Of a stretch of DNA of 64,000 nt, positions 1 through 8,848 are shown in pieces. Origin of the DNA: Actinomadura sp. WMMA1423 (GTDB lineage Bacteria > Actinomycetota > Actinomycetes > Streptosporangiales > Streptosporangiaceae); assembly GCF_006547145.1 (NCBI RefSeq), contig NZ_CP041244.1, forward strand, positions 9,362,001 through 9,426,000. Reading direction: 5' to 3'. A program made the translations under genes and the position numbers. The notes under the pieces are model-generated. The model was not told the DNA's origin. It saw only the letters and a program-made list of their open reading frames with translations, and made no database searches. Numbering within the stretch: the first letter of the stretch is position 1; the number at the start of each line of letters is the position of its first letter.

Positions 1-35
1 TGGACGACCGCCCGCCACCGGGGACCCTATCCCGG

Positions 36-665
36 TCAGTGGCCCCGGGCCATCCATTCCTCCAGATGCGGGGCCTCCGCCGCGATGGTGGTGGAGTCGC
101 CGTGGCCGGTGCGCACGGTCGTCTCCGGGGGGAGCGTCAGCAGCCGCTCCCGGATCGAGGCGATGATCGTCGGGAAGTCGGAGAACGACCGGCCGGTGGC
201 GCCCGGACCGCCGCTGAACAGGGTGTCTCCGGAGAAGACCGTCGCGAGGCCCGGCGCGTGAAGGCACACCGCGCCGGGGCTGTGGCCCGGCGTGTGCAGG
301 ACGGTCAGGTCCGTGCCCGCGACGGTGATCACCTGCCCGTCGGACAGTTCCCCGTCGGGTGAGGCGTCAGGGTGCCTCTGCTTCCACAGCATCAGGTCGT
401 CCGGGTGGAGCAGGATCGGCGCGCCCGTGCGGGCCCTCAGGTCGGGCGCCGCGTCGATGTGGTCGTCGTGCCCGTGCGTGGACACGATCGCCACCAGCCG
501 CCGGCCGCCGACCGCCGCCGCGATCGCCTCGGCGTCGTGCGCCGCGTCGATGACGACCGCCTCGCTGTCGTCGCCCACGATCCAGACGTTGTTGTCGACG
601 TCCCAGGTGCCGCCGTCCAGCGAGAACGTCCCGGACGTCACGACGTGGTCGATGCGGGCCGCCAT
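36..665 (-). CDS. MBL-fold hydrolase beside mscR (putative S-formylmycothiol hydrolase)
   Basis: A 209-residue metallo-beta-lactamase-fold protein. The metal motif THGHDDHID lies near residue 62, and further ligands are visible in HTPGHSPG, SGDTLF and the late RTGHGD. Its ATG overlaps the stop of the mscR gene by one base (ATGA), so the two are translationally coupled. In actinomycetes an MBL protein next to mscR is usually read as the thioesterase that hydrolyses S-formylmycothiol to formate and mycothiol. That role comes from context, not from a residue seen here. It is glyoxalase II-like in size and motifs and probably cytosolic. Confidence 0.85.
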   Translation of the reverse strand: MAARIDHVVTSGTFSLDGGTWDVDNNVWIVGDDSEAVVIDAAHDAEAIAAAVGGRRLVAIVSTHGHDDHIDAAPDLRARTGAPILLHPDDLMLWKQRHPDASPDGELSDGQVITVAGTDLTVLHTPGHSPGAVCLHAPGLATVFSGDTLFSGGPGATGRSFSDFPTIIASIRERLLTLPPETTVRTGHGDSTTIAAEAPHLEEWMARGH

Positions 666-1750
666 CAGAGCACCACCACCGAGCGCAGCACGTCGCCGCG
701 GTGCATCTTCTCGAAGGCGGCCTCGACGCCGTCCAGCTCGATCGTCTCGGAGACGAAGGCGTCCAGGTCCAGGCGCCCCTGCAGGTACAGGTCGATGAGC
801 ATGGGGAAGTCGCGGGACGGCAGGCAGTCGCCGTACCACGACGACTTCAGCGACCCGCCGCGCCCGAACACGTCGAGCAGCGGCAGCTCCAGCCTCATCT
901 CGGGGGTCGGCACCCCGACCAGCACCACCGTCCCGGCGAGGTCGCGGGCGTAGAAGGCCTGCTCGTAGGTCTCCGGGCGGCCGACCGCGTCGATGACCAC
1001 GTCCGCGCCGAACCCCCCGGTCAGCTCCTGCACCGTCGCGACGACGTCCCTCTCCGCTCCGTTGACGGTGTGCGTGGCGCCGAGCGAGGAGGCGGTGGCG
1101 AGCTTGCGCTCGTCCAGGTCGACGGCGATGATCCGCGCCGCGCCGGCCAGCCGGGCGCCGAGCACGGCCGCCGCGCCGACGCCGCCGCAGCCGATGACCG
1201 CGACCGAGTCGCCGCGCCCGACCCCGCCGGTGTTGATCGCCGCGCCGAGCCCGGCCATCACGCCGCACCCGAGCAGCCCGGCGACCTCGGGCCGCGCCGC
1301 CGGGTCGACCCTCGTGCACTGCCCGGCCGCGACGAGGGTCTTGTCGGCGAACGCGCCGATGCCGAGCGCGGGCGACAGCTCGGTCCCGTCCTCGAGGGTC
1401 ATCCTCTGCTTCGCGTTGTGCGTGTCGAAGCAGTACCAGGGGCGCCCCCGCGTGCAGGCGCGGCACTGGCCGCACACCGCGCGCCAGTTGAGGACCACGA
1501 AGTCGCCCGGCGCGACCTCGGTCACCCCCTCGCCCACCGACTCGACGACCCCGGCGGCCTCGTGCCCGATCAGGAACGGGAACTCGTCGTTGATCCCGCC
1601 CTCGCGGTAGTGGAGGTCGGTGTGGCAGACCCCGCACGCCTGGACCTGGACGACCGCCTCCCCGGGGCCCGGATCCGGAACGACGATCGTCTCGATCCGC
1701 ACCGGCTGTCCCTTGCCGGGTGCGACGACCCCGCGTACCTGCTGCGCCAT
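665..1750 (-). CDS. mscR: S-(hydroxymethyl)mycothiol dehydrogenase (mycothiol-dependent formaldehyde dehydrogenase)
   Basis: A 361-residue zinc-dependent medium-chain dehydrogenase. Catalytic zinc ligands are seen as CGVCHTD (Cys42) and GHE (His63). The structural zinc lobe has Cys93, Cys96, Cys99 and Cys107, and the NAD-binding Rossmann motif GCGGVG is near residue 190. The sequence matches the MscR/AdhE2 class that oxidises the formaldehyde-mycothiol adduct to S-formylmycothiol. The ATG at 1750 was chosen because the protein then begins MAQQVRGVVA as in the family; a longer reading would add basic low-complexity residues. The MBL hydrolase gene follows with a one-base overlap. A possible -10 (TAGGGT) lies upstream on the minus strand. 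Confidence 0.9.
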   Translation of the reverse strand: MAQQVRGVVAPGKGQPVRIETIVVPDPGPGEAVVQVQACGVCHTDLHYREGGINDEFPFLIGHEAAGVVESVGEGVTEVAPGDFVVLNWRAVCGQCRACTRGRPWYCFDTHNAKQRMTLEDGTELSPALGIGAFADKTLVAAGQCTRVDPAARPEVAGLLGCGVMAGLGAAINTGGVGRGDSVAVIGCGGVGAAAVLGARLAGAARIIAVDLDERKLATASSLGATHTVNGAERDVVATVQELTGGFGADVVIDAVGRPETYEQAFYARDLAGTVVLVGVPTPEMRLELPLLDVFGRGGSLKSSWYGDCLPSRDFPMLIDLYLQGRLDLDAFVSETIELDGVEAAFEKMHRGDVLRSVVVL

Positions 1751-1782
1751 GCTGCCGCCTCTCGTCGTCTCGACCTCCCCCG

Positions 1783-1788
1783 ACCCTA
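1783..1788 (-). promoter_or_regulatory. Candidate -10 box for mscR
   Basis: TAGGGT on the minus strand, about 32 bases before the mscR ATG. It fits the TANNNT actinobacterial -10. No convincing -35 was seen. Confidence 0.35.
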
Positions 1789-1908
1789 CCCACGCCCCAC
1801 CCGCCTCCCGCTTCCGTTCCGCCCGGCGGGACCCCCTCTCAGGTAGCGGGCGGGAGATCACCTCCGCGCGCGATGCGGGTCCGGGCGGCCGCGGACGAGG
1901 CTGCCGTC

Positions 1909-3270
1909 ATGGCACCCATCACCTCCAGGACACGCACCACCTCCAGGACACGCGTCATCGACAGGGCGTGCATCATCGATTGGGCGCGCACCGCCTCCAG
2001 CGCACGCACCGCGACCCGCGTCACCGCCGGGGTGCTCGCCGCCGCCGCGATCACGGCCGCCGGGGTCGCGCCCGCGTCGGCCGGCGTGCTCGGGCGCCCG
2101 GCCGCCGGTCACCAGGCCGGTTCCGCCGCCGAGCAGGGCACGGCCCGCGGACGGCTGGTCTCCGCCACCCGCCTCGCCGCCATGCCCGCCGACCGGGTCA
2201 GGACATGGCTCGCGTCCGAGGACTTCGACACCGCGTCCGTCCGCCACGGCGTGGACACCTACCGGCTCGTCTACCGGACCGTCGACACCCGGGGCCGCGC
2301 GACGACCGCCAGCGGCCTGCTCGTCCTGCCCCGCAGCCGGGATCGCCGCCTCGCCACCGTCTCCTACACGCACGGCACCACGAGCTACAAGCCGGACGCC
2401 CCCTCGATGGCGGACGACGTGTGGGGCCCCGGCGCGGCCGTCACCTACGCGGCGGCCGGGTTCGCGGCGGTCGCCCCCGACTACCTGGGCCTGGGCGAGG
2501 GGCCCGGCGTCCATCCCTGGAAGGACGTGCCGTCCGAGACGAGCGCCTCCCTCGACATGCTCCGCGCCGCGCGGGAATTCGCGCCGCGCGCGGGCCGCGT
2601 CCTGGACGGCCGGGTCTTCGTCACCGGCTTCTCGCAGGGCGCCTCGTCCGCCCTCGGCCTGGCGCGGGCGCTCCAGGGCGGCGCCGACCCGTACTTCCGG
2701 GTCCGCGCGGTGGCCCCGATCAGCGGCGCCTACGACTTCCAGGGCGCGGAACTGCCCGCCCTGCTGAACGGGGACGTCGCGCCGAAGCTGTCGGTCGCCT
2801 ACACCTCCTACCTGCTCACCTCTTGGAACCGGATCCACGGGGGCATCTACAAGGAGCCTTCGGAGGTCTTCCAGGAGCCCTACGCGAGCCGCGTCGAGAA
2901 GTACTTCGACGGCACGACGCCTGGCGACGTCATGCTCGGCGGTCTGCCGGACGAGCTCGGCGACCTGCTCACCCCGCGGGGCTTCGAGCTGCTGCGCCAC
3001 CCGTCCGGCACGTTCGCCGAGGCTCTGCGCGTGGACGCGGAGGTCTGCAAGGGCTGGACGCCGCGCGTCCCCGTCCGCCTCTACAAGATGGCCGGTGACG
3101 AGCAGGCGGTCACCGCCAACACCGACCACTGCGCCGCGTGGTTCCGGGACCGCGGCGCCCGCGTGCCCGTCGTCGACGTGGGCGACCGGCTCTACGGCGG
3201 CTCCCGCCACCTCGGCTCCAACCTCGCGGGGACCGCCCGGATCGTGCGCTGGTTCGGCGGGCTCAGCTGA
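1909..3270 (+). CDS. Secreted alpha/beta hydrolase, secretory-lipase type
   Basis: About 453 residues. A long arginine-rich amino region is followed by a hydrophobic stretch and an Ala-x-Ala-like cleavage region near residue 45, suggesting export (possibly Tat-like, but without a clear twin-Arg motif). YTHGTTSY and the nucleophile elbow GFSQG (serine of GxSxG) match the PF03583 secretory lipase fold; a late Asp/His pair is expected near GDEQA and SRHLG. The start at 1909 is chosen for a GAGG 8-9 bases upstream; an ATG at 1873 is possible. The upstream and N-terminal DNA contains degenerate CACCTCCAGGACACGC repeats. The gene overlaps the convergent P-loop gene by 8 bases at its 3' end. The substrate is unknown. 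Confidence 0.75.
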   Translation: MAPITSRTRTTSRTRVIDRACIIDWARTASSARTATRVTAGVLAAAAITAAGVAPASAGVLGRPAAGHQAGSAAEQGTARGRLVSATRLAAMPADRVRTWLASEDFDTASVRHGVDTYRLVYRTVDTRGRATTASGLLVLPRSRDRRLATVSYTHGTTSYKPDAPSMADDVWGPGAAVTYAAAGFAAVAPDYLGLGEGPGVHPWKDVPSETSASLDMLRAAREFAPRAGRVLDGRVFVTGFSQGASSALGLARALQGGADPYFRVRAVAPISGAYDFQGAELPALLNGDVAPKLSVAYTSYLLTSWNRIHGGIYKEPSEVFQEPYASRVEKYFDGTTPGDVMLGGLPDELGDLLTPRGFELLRHPSGTFAEALRVDAEVCKGWTPRVPVRLYKMAGDEQAVTANTDHCAAWFRDRGARVPVVDVGDRLYGGSRHLGSNLAGTARIVRWFGGLS

Positions 3271-3904
3271 AGTGGATGGCCCGCAGCCTGTCGGCGGCGT
3301 CGCGGTCGAGGACGGTGACGCCGGCGGCGGGCGGCAGCGGGTCGCCGCTGCGGGCCCGGGCGATCAGCGGGTGCCAGCGGCGGCAGTGCCGGGCGAACGT
3401 GGTCGAGGTGACGACGCGGCCGCGGGCGTACTGGCCGGCGCGGGCGGTCTCCGGCGCGACGTCGATGAGGATCAGGTGCAGCCGCCCGCCGCGGCGGCGG
3501 GCCAGCCAGGCGAAGCAGTGCAGGATGTGCGGCCAGGTGCCGCGGGTGTGGGCGACGACTCCGTGCCCGGCGAGCACAGCGCGGCCGATGCGCCAGACGT
3601 GGGTGGCGTGGACGATCGGCGTCCGCAGCCGGACGGGCAGCGGCCCGAGGAACCGCGCCCACCAGTTGCGGGACTGGCGTGAGTCGATCACCTGGACGTC
3701 CCCGGCGCGCACCGGGGCCGTCTCGTCGCCGCGCAGCCCGTACAGGCGGTTGAGCAGCGTGCTCTTGCCGGCCCCGGGCAGGCCGGCGACCAGCACCAGG
3801 GAACCCGCCGGGTAGCGCAGCGCGGGACCCGGGTCCGCCTCGTGGGGTTGGGGGATGGTCGACTCCTGGGCTCGGGCCGGAAGTGTGTTGGGGCAAACGA
3901 ACAC
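3263..3904 (-). CDS. P-loop NTPase/kinase-like protein
   Basis: About 213 residues with a clear Walker A, GLPGAGKST, near residue 43, and no signal peptide or membrane segment. The rest resembles small AAA_33/zeta-type kinases: hydrophobic strands such as HLILIDVAPE and an Arg-rich middle that could be a lid. The start is uncertain. The GTG at 3904 is the only standard codon far enough upstream of the P-loop, yet a good AGGAG sits about 6 bases before an ATC codon further in. It ends 8 bases inside the convergent lipase gene. The substrate cannot be told. Confidence 0.6.
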   Translation of the reverse strand: MFVCPNTLPARAQESTIPQPHEADPGPALRYPAGSLVLVAGLPGAGKSTLLNRLYGLRGDETAPVRAGDVQVIDSRQSRNWWARFLGPLPVRLRTPIVHATHVWRIGRAVLAGHGVVAHTRGTWPHILHCFAWLARRRGGRLHLILIDVAPETARAGQYARGRVVTSTTFARHCRRWHPLIARARSGDPLPPAAGVTVLDRDAADRLRAIHFS

Positions 3905-3938
3905 CCCCCACCGCTTGTTCCGGGCCGGACCGGGAGCC

Positions 3939-4604
3939 TCACCAGCCGCGGGCGCGCCACTCCGGGAGCGAGGGGCGCTCCCGGCCGAGGGTGGAGTCCT
4001 TGCCGTGCCCCGGGTAGAACCAGGTGGCGTCGGGAAGGCGGTCGAAGACGCGCTCCTCCACGTCGGCGAGCAGCTGCCTGAAGCGCGTCGGGTCGCCCCA
4101 GGTGTTGCCGACCCCGCCGGGGAACAGGCTGTCGCCGGTGAACAGGTGCGGCCGGTCGGCCAGCTCGCCGCCGGCGTCGTACAGCAGCGCGATCGAGCCG
4201 GGCGTGTGGCCGCGCAGGTGGATGACCTCGAGCGACGCCCGCCCCACCGCGACGGTGTCGCCGTGCTCGACGGGCTCGGCCACCGGCTCGGGGAGGGGGC
4301 CGGCGTCGCGCGGGTGGGCGGCCACGGGCGCGCCGGTGGCGCGCGCCACCTCGCTCAGCGCCATCCAGTGGTCCTCGTGCCGGTGCGTGGTGACGATCCG
4401 CGCGAGGGGGCCGTCGCCGATCAGCTCCAGCAGCCGGGACGCCTCGTTCGCCGCGTCGATCAGCAGCTGCTCGCCGGTCGCGGTGCACCGCAGGAGATAG
4501 GCGTTGTTGTCGTACGGGCCGACCGCCACCTTCGTCACCCGCAGCCCGGGCAGCTCGCGGACGTCGGGGCGACCCCCGGCCTCGACGTTGCCGGTGTAGG
4601 TCAT
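3939..4604 (-). CDS. MBL-fold metallo-hydrolase
   Basis: 221 residues. The metal-binding signature THRHEDHW is near residue 78, with later ligands in RGHTPGS, FTGDSLF and YPGHGK. The overall pattern is glyoxalase II-like, and WFYPGHGKD near the C-terminus is typical of actinobacterial MBL hydrolases annotated as hydroxyacylglutathione hydrolase-like. The ATG at 4604 has GGGGAGGACCC directly upstream as ribosome binding site. Its relation to the first MBL gene (36-665) is only familial. The thiol cofactor, if any, would be mycothiol rather than glutathione in this lineage (inference). Confidence 0.8.
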   Translation of the reverse strand: MTYTGNVEAGGRPDVRELPGLRVTKVAVGPYDNNAYLLRCTATGEQLLIDAANEASRLLELIGDGPLARIVTTHRHEDHWMALSEVARATGAPVAAHPRDAGPLPEPVAEPVEHGDTVAVGRASLEVIHLRGHTPGSIALLYDAGGELADRPHLFTGDSLFPGGVGNTWGDPTRFRQLLADVEERVFDRLPDATWFYPGHGKDSTLGRERPSLPEWRARGW

Positions 4605-4885
4605 GGGTCCTCCCCGTAGATCGTCCGAAGGCCATCTTCCATCATCGGGGGCCGCGATCACCCGCGACCCGGGCGCGTGCCGGAAATGAGTCACCAGACT
4701 CAGCCGAACCGTGCGCTGCCGGACGGAATTTCCCTCCTCTTCCCCGCACCATGGGAACTGGAAGATCAGGTTCGACCCCCGAAGGGCGGTGAGGCGTCGG
4801 TGACCGCGTTCCGTCCCGGACCGGGCAGGGAGCGGCCGGAGGACCTCCCCGGGCGCGCCGCCGGCGATGGCGGGAGGGCGACCGG

Positions 4886-7800
4886 ATGATCGGCGACGGT
4901 CCGGGCGTCCGGCCGGGCAGCTTCTGGGAGCGGCTCGCCCCCAGCGACCGGCAGGCCCTGCGCGCCATGGGCCGGCGCACCGACATCCCGCCCGGGGGCA
5001 TGCTGTGCCACCAGGGGACGGTCGCGCCGGCCGTCTACGTGGTGTTCAAGGCCTCGCCGCGGGCCGCGAGCAACGCGGTGGCCAAGGAGTTCGTGGACTC
5101 CAGCGACGGCGACGAGTCGATCATCGAGCTGTTCGGGGCGGGGGACCTGGTCGGCGTCCTCGGCCCGTGGGGGCATCCGCAGCGCGGCACGGTCGCCGCC
5201 CTGGACCACGTGGCGGCGCTGCGCGTGGACCGCCGCAAGTTCCGAGACCTGCTGGCGGCGAGCCCCCCGGTCGCCGAGGCGATGATGCACGCGATCTCCG
5301 AGAGCGTCACCTACGGCGGCCGCCGGCACGCGGTGCGGGCCGCCGACCACCCCCAGCGGCTCGCCTACCACCTGCTGGAGCTGGCGCACCGGTTCGGCGA
5401 GCCCGCCGCCGGCGAGGGGATTCGGATCCCCCTGCGGCTCAGCCAGGCGGAGCTGGCGAACTGGGCGGGGATCTCCCGCGAGACGCTCGTCCGGTGGTTC
5501 CGGACGTGGCGGGCGAAGGGCATCCTCGACCGGCGGGCCCGCCCGCTGACCGTCCTCGACATGGAACGGCTCCGCCGCGCCGCGAGCCCCTGGGGCGAGG
5601 AGTGGCCGGCCGCGGAGCCGGAGCGGCCGCCCGGCGACGCGCCGGCCGGGGAGGCGGGAGCCGGGATCGCGGCGCGCGAACCGGTGCGCCTGAAGGCGCC
5701 GGACGGGCCGCCCGCCGTGCGGCTCCCCGCCGACGACCCCTACTTCGCGGGCCGGGTGGTCAGCCTGGGCAAGCTCGACCTCCTGGTCGGGCAGTCGGTG
5801 TGGCCGCGCGCGGTCGTCGTGCAGGGGATGGCGGGCGTCGGCAAGACCACGCTCGCGCTGCACTGGGCGCACCGGGTCGCTGACCGCTTCCCGGACGGCG
5901 TCCTGTTCACCGACCTGCGCGGCACGTCCCGCAACCCCGTCACCCCGGCCGAGGCCATGGGGCAGGTGCTGCGCGCGGCGGGCGTGCCCGGTGACCAGGT
6001 CCCGCGGACGCAGGCGGAGCTGGCGGCGCAGTGCCGGTCGCTGCTCGGCGACCGCCGGATGCTGCTGATCCTCGACAACGCGGCGCGCCCCGAGCAGATC
6101 AGGCCGCTGCTGGCGGCGATGGCCTCCGGGCTGGTGGTCGTGACGAGCCGGCGGCGGCTGCCCGCCCTGCTCGAAGGCGCCGACGTGCGGACGCTGGAGC
6201 TGCGGGAGATGGCGACGCAGGAGGCCGTGGACCTCATCTCCAACGTCCTCGGGCCGGGCGACCCGCGCCTCCGGGAGGAGGACAAGGCGGTCGAGCGGCT
6301 CGCCCGCGAATGCGGCCACCTGCCGCTCGCGCTCGGCGTCATGGCCGGGCGGCTGGCCGAGAACCCCGGCGAGTCGATCGCCGGGACCGTCCGGGAGCTG
6401 GCGGCCCGGGACGGGCAGGACGCCGCGCCGTACGGGCCGGGCCTCGCGGGGGCGGGCCTGGGCGACGGCGCGGCGCCCGGCTCGTCCGGGACGGCGCTGC
6501 TGGCCGTCCTCAGCCCGACGTTCGACGTCGCCTACCGGAGCCTGCGCCGCGGGCAGCGCGAGGCGTTCCGCAGGCTCGGGCTCGTCGCCGGACCCGACTT
6601 CACGCCGACCGCCCTCGCCGCCCTGCGGGACGGCTCGGTCGAGGAGGCGCGCGAATGCCTGGGGGGCCTCCGCCAGGCCTACCTGGTGCACGACGTGGGG
6701 CCGGACCGCTACCGGATGCACGACCTGCTGCGCGACTTCGCCCGCGAGAGGGGACTGAGAGAGGACTCCGACGGCGAGCTCCAGGCGGCGCAGCGCCGGC
6801 TGCTCGCCGGCTACCTCGCCGAGGCGCGCGCGGCGGGGGAGGCCCTCGCGCGGCGGTCCCGTCCGAGGGCGCACCCGGGGGAGAGGCGCCGGCGCCCCTC
6901 CACCGCCGCCGAGCGCGCCGCGGGGCTCGCCTGGTTCGAGGCGGAGCGGCGCAACCTGGTCGCCGCGGTGCACCAGGCCGCCCGGCTCGGCCTGCACCGG
7001 ACGTGCTGGGAGCTCGCCGACGCGCTGTTCGACTTCCAGGAGTTCCGCCGCTACAGCGAGGACGCCGTCGCCGTCCACCGGGCCGGCCTGCACTCCGCCC
7101 GCACCGAGGAGGACTGGGCGGCCGCGGCCGTCATCCTCCACAACCTGGCGATGGCGCACTTCGGGATCGGCGACTCCGTCCAGGCCATCGGTTACGGGGA
7201 GGACGCGCTGCGCGGCTTCCGGGCCGCCGACCCGCCCGACCGCTACGGGGAGGCCGCGACCCTCGCGACCCTCGCCGACGTCCACGTGGTGCTGGGCCGC
7301 TACCCGACGGCGATCGACCACGCCCGGCGCTCCCTCGCCATCCACGGGGAGCTGCAAGACGACGCGGGCACGGCCAAGGGCCACGACATCCTCGCCCGGG
7401 CGCACCTGGGCCTCGGCGCCTACGAGGCCGCCCTGGAACACGCCGCGGAGGCGCTCGGCGTCCGCCGCCGGGCCGAGGATCAGCCGGGCGTGGCCGAGAC
7501 CCTGCTCACCGTGGCCCAGGTGCACCGCCGCCGGGGGAACGTCCATGGCGCCGTCTCGCACGCCCTGGAGGCGCTCGCCATCCGGCAGGAGCTCGCGGAC
7601 ATGCACGGTGCCGCGCAGGCGCTGACGGAACTGGCGCGGATGAACGCCGCGCTCGGCCTGCGGGACCTGGCGCAGCAGGACGCCGAGCAGGCGCTGCGCA
7701 CCTACCGCGCCCTGGGCGCCCGCCACGGCGAGGCGCGCGCGCTGACCACCCTCGGCATGCTCATGTGCGAGGCGACGCGGTTCGCCGAGGCGTTCACCTA

Positions 7801-8701
7801 CTGCGGGCAGGCGCTGCGGCTGCACCGCGACACGAGCGACCGTCACGGCGAGGCCGAGACGCTCGCTCAGATCGGGATCGTCCACTGGCGCCTCGGACGG
7901 TACCGCGAGGCGCGCGAGCACCTCCTGCGCGCCCTGGAGATCCGCCGGGAGATCGGCGACCAGCACGGCGAGGCCCACGACCTGGAGCACCTCTCGGTGG
8001 TGATGCGGCGCCTCGGACGCCACCAGGAGGCGTTCGTCCTCGGGCTGGAGGCGCTGGACCTGTGGCACCGGCTCGGCGCGCGGAGCGCGATGGCGGGGAC
8101 GCTCGGCAGCCTGGCCCGCACGTACTCGCGGCTCGGCCTCGCCGAGGACGCCGAGCGCGCCGCGCGGCAGGCCCTCGGCATCCGCGAGGCCGGCGGCGAC
8201 TGGTACGGCCTCGGCGTCGGCATGGACACCCTCGCCGCCGTGCTGCGCCGCGCCGGCCGCCCCGAGGAGGCCCTGGAGCGGGAGGTGGAGGCGCTGCGGA
8301 TCCTCGGGGAGGTCGGCGACCGGCACAGCGAGGCCGTCGGCCTGGTCCACCTCGCCGCCATCCACCTCGACCTCGGCCGCGCCGGCGAGGCCCTGACGGC
8401 CGGACGGCGCGCCCTCGACCTCGCCGCCGAGCTCGGCGCCACCCGCGAGCAGGCCCACGCGCTGCACAGCATGGCGCGCGCGTCCCAGCTGGTCGGCGCG
8501 CACGACCGCGCGGTGGAGCACGTCACCGCCGAGATCGCGATCCGCCGCGACACCGGCGACCAGCGGGGGCTGCGGCGGGCGCTGGAACTGCTGCGCGACT
8601 CCCGGTTCGCCCTGGGCGACCCCGCCGCGGCCGCGGACTGCGGGCGGCGCGTCCGCGCCCTCGACGGCCTCCTCGCCTCCGAAAGGTCCCTCGACATGTG
8701 A
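4886..8701 (+). CDS. Crp-type sensor/HTH fused to NB-ARC STAND ATPase and TPR array
   Basis: 1271 residues with an unusual domain order. Residues about 10-125 form a cyclic-nucleotide-binding-like beta roll (GAGDLVGVLG), though the usual Arg-Ser/Thr-Ala phosphate contact reads RGTVAA. Residues about 175-225 form a Crp-type winged helix (LSQAELANWAGISRETLVRW). An NB-ARC module follows: Walker A GMAGVGKTT (about 312), Walker B MLLILDNA (about 391), VVVTSRR (about 418), CGHLPLAL (about 476) and MHDLLRDFA (about 611). From about 640 to the end there are many TPR-like units. SARP-NB-ARC-TPR proteins such as AfsR are the known architecture; here a Crp regulator takes the SARP position. GGGAGGG precedes the ATG. 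A second Crp protein follows 147 bases downstream. The ligand and targets are unknown. Confidence 0.85.
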   Translation: MIGDGPGVRPGSFWERLAPSDRQALRAMGRRTDIPPGGMLCHQGTVAPAVYVVFKASPRAASNAVAKEFVDSSDGDESIIELFGAGDLVGVLGPWGHPQRGTVAALDHVAALRVDRRKFRDLLAASPPVAEAMMHAISESVTYGGRRHAVRAADHPQRLAYHLLELAHRFGEPAAGEGIRIPLRLSQAELANWAGISRETLVRWFRTWRAKGILDRRARPLTVLDMERLRRAASPWGEEWPAAEPERPPGDAPAGEAGAGIAAREPVRLKAPDGPPAVRLPADDPYFAGRVVSLGKLDLLVGQSVWPRAVVVQGMAGVGKTTLALHWAHRVADRFPDGVLFTDLRGTSRNPVTPAEAMGQVLRAAGVPGDQVPRTQAELAAQCRSLLGDRRMLLILDNAARPEQIRPLLAAMASGLVVVTSRRRLPALLEGADVRTLELREMATQEAVDLISNVLGPGDPRLREEDKAVERLARECGHLPLALGVMAGRLAENPGESIAGTVRELAARDGQDAAPYGPGLAGAGLGDGAAPGSSGTALLAVLSPTFDVAYRSLRRGQREAFRRLGLVAGPDFTPTALAALRDGSVEEARECLGGLRQAYLVHDVGPDRYRMHDLLRDFARERGLREDSDGELQAAQRRLLAGYLAEARAAGEALARRSRPRAHPGERRRRPSTAAERAAGLAWFEAERRNLVAAVHQAARLGLHRTCWELADALFDFQEFRRYSEDAVAVHRAGLHSARTEEDWAAAAVILHNLAMAHFGIGDSVQAIGYGEDALRGFRAADPPDRYGEAATLATLADVHVVLGRYPTAIDHARRSLAIHGELQDDAGTAKGHDILARAHLGLGAYEAALEHAAEALGVRRRAEDQPGVAETLLTVAQVHRRRGNVHGAVSHALEALAIRQELADMHGAAQALTELARMNAALGLRDLAQQDAEQALRTYRALGARHGEARALTTLGMLMCEATRFAEAFTYCGQALRLHRDTSDRHGEAETLAQIGIVHWRLGRYREAREHLLRALEIRREIGDQHGEAHDLEHLSVVMRRLGRHQEAFVLGLEALDLWHRLGARSAMAGTLGSLARTYSRLGLAEDAERAARQALGIREAGGDWYGLGVGMDTLAAVLRRAGRPEEALEREVEALRILGEVGDRHSEAVGLVHLAAIHLDLGRAGEALTAGRRALDLAAELGATREQAHALHSMARASQLVGAHDRAVEHVTAEIAIRRDTGDQRGLRRALELLRDSRFALGDPAAAADCGRRVRALDGLLASERSLDM

Positions 8702-8751
8702 CGCACGACCCCGGAGATGTCGCGGACATCGCTCGACATGTGACGAACGAC
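8691..8751. promoter_or_regulatory. Candidate operator cluster between the two Crp-type genes
   Basis: Two near-identical direct repeats, TCGACATGTGACGCACGAC (8691-8709) and TCGACATGTGACGAACGAC (8733-8751), start 42 bases apart, close to four helical turns. Between them is a perfect inverted repeat, GATGTC-GCG-GACATC (8716-8730). Each direct repeat carries TGTGA, the Crp half-site core, and the self-complementary ACATGT. The first repeat overlaps the stop codon of the upstream gene. This is a plausible binding region for one or both neighbouring Crp-type proteins controlling the 8849 gene. Binding is inferred. Confidence 0.5.
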
Positions 8752-8848
8752 GTGGTCGGGGCGCGCGGGGCCGCGTTCACTGGACCGCGAGGCACCCGGT
8801 CATGGAGGGGAGCGGCCCGGCCGGAACCGGGGCCGGTGAGGAGGCGAG

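Noticed and set aside
4766..8521. Very long open frame antisense to the Crp-STAND gene
   Set aside because: Its translation is Arg/Gly/Pro/Val-rich low-complexity with no domain, as expected for antisense frames in high-GC DNA, while the sense frame has full NB-ARC and TPR motifs.
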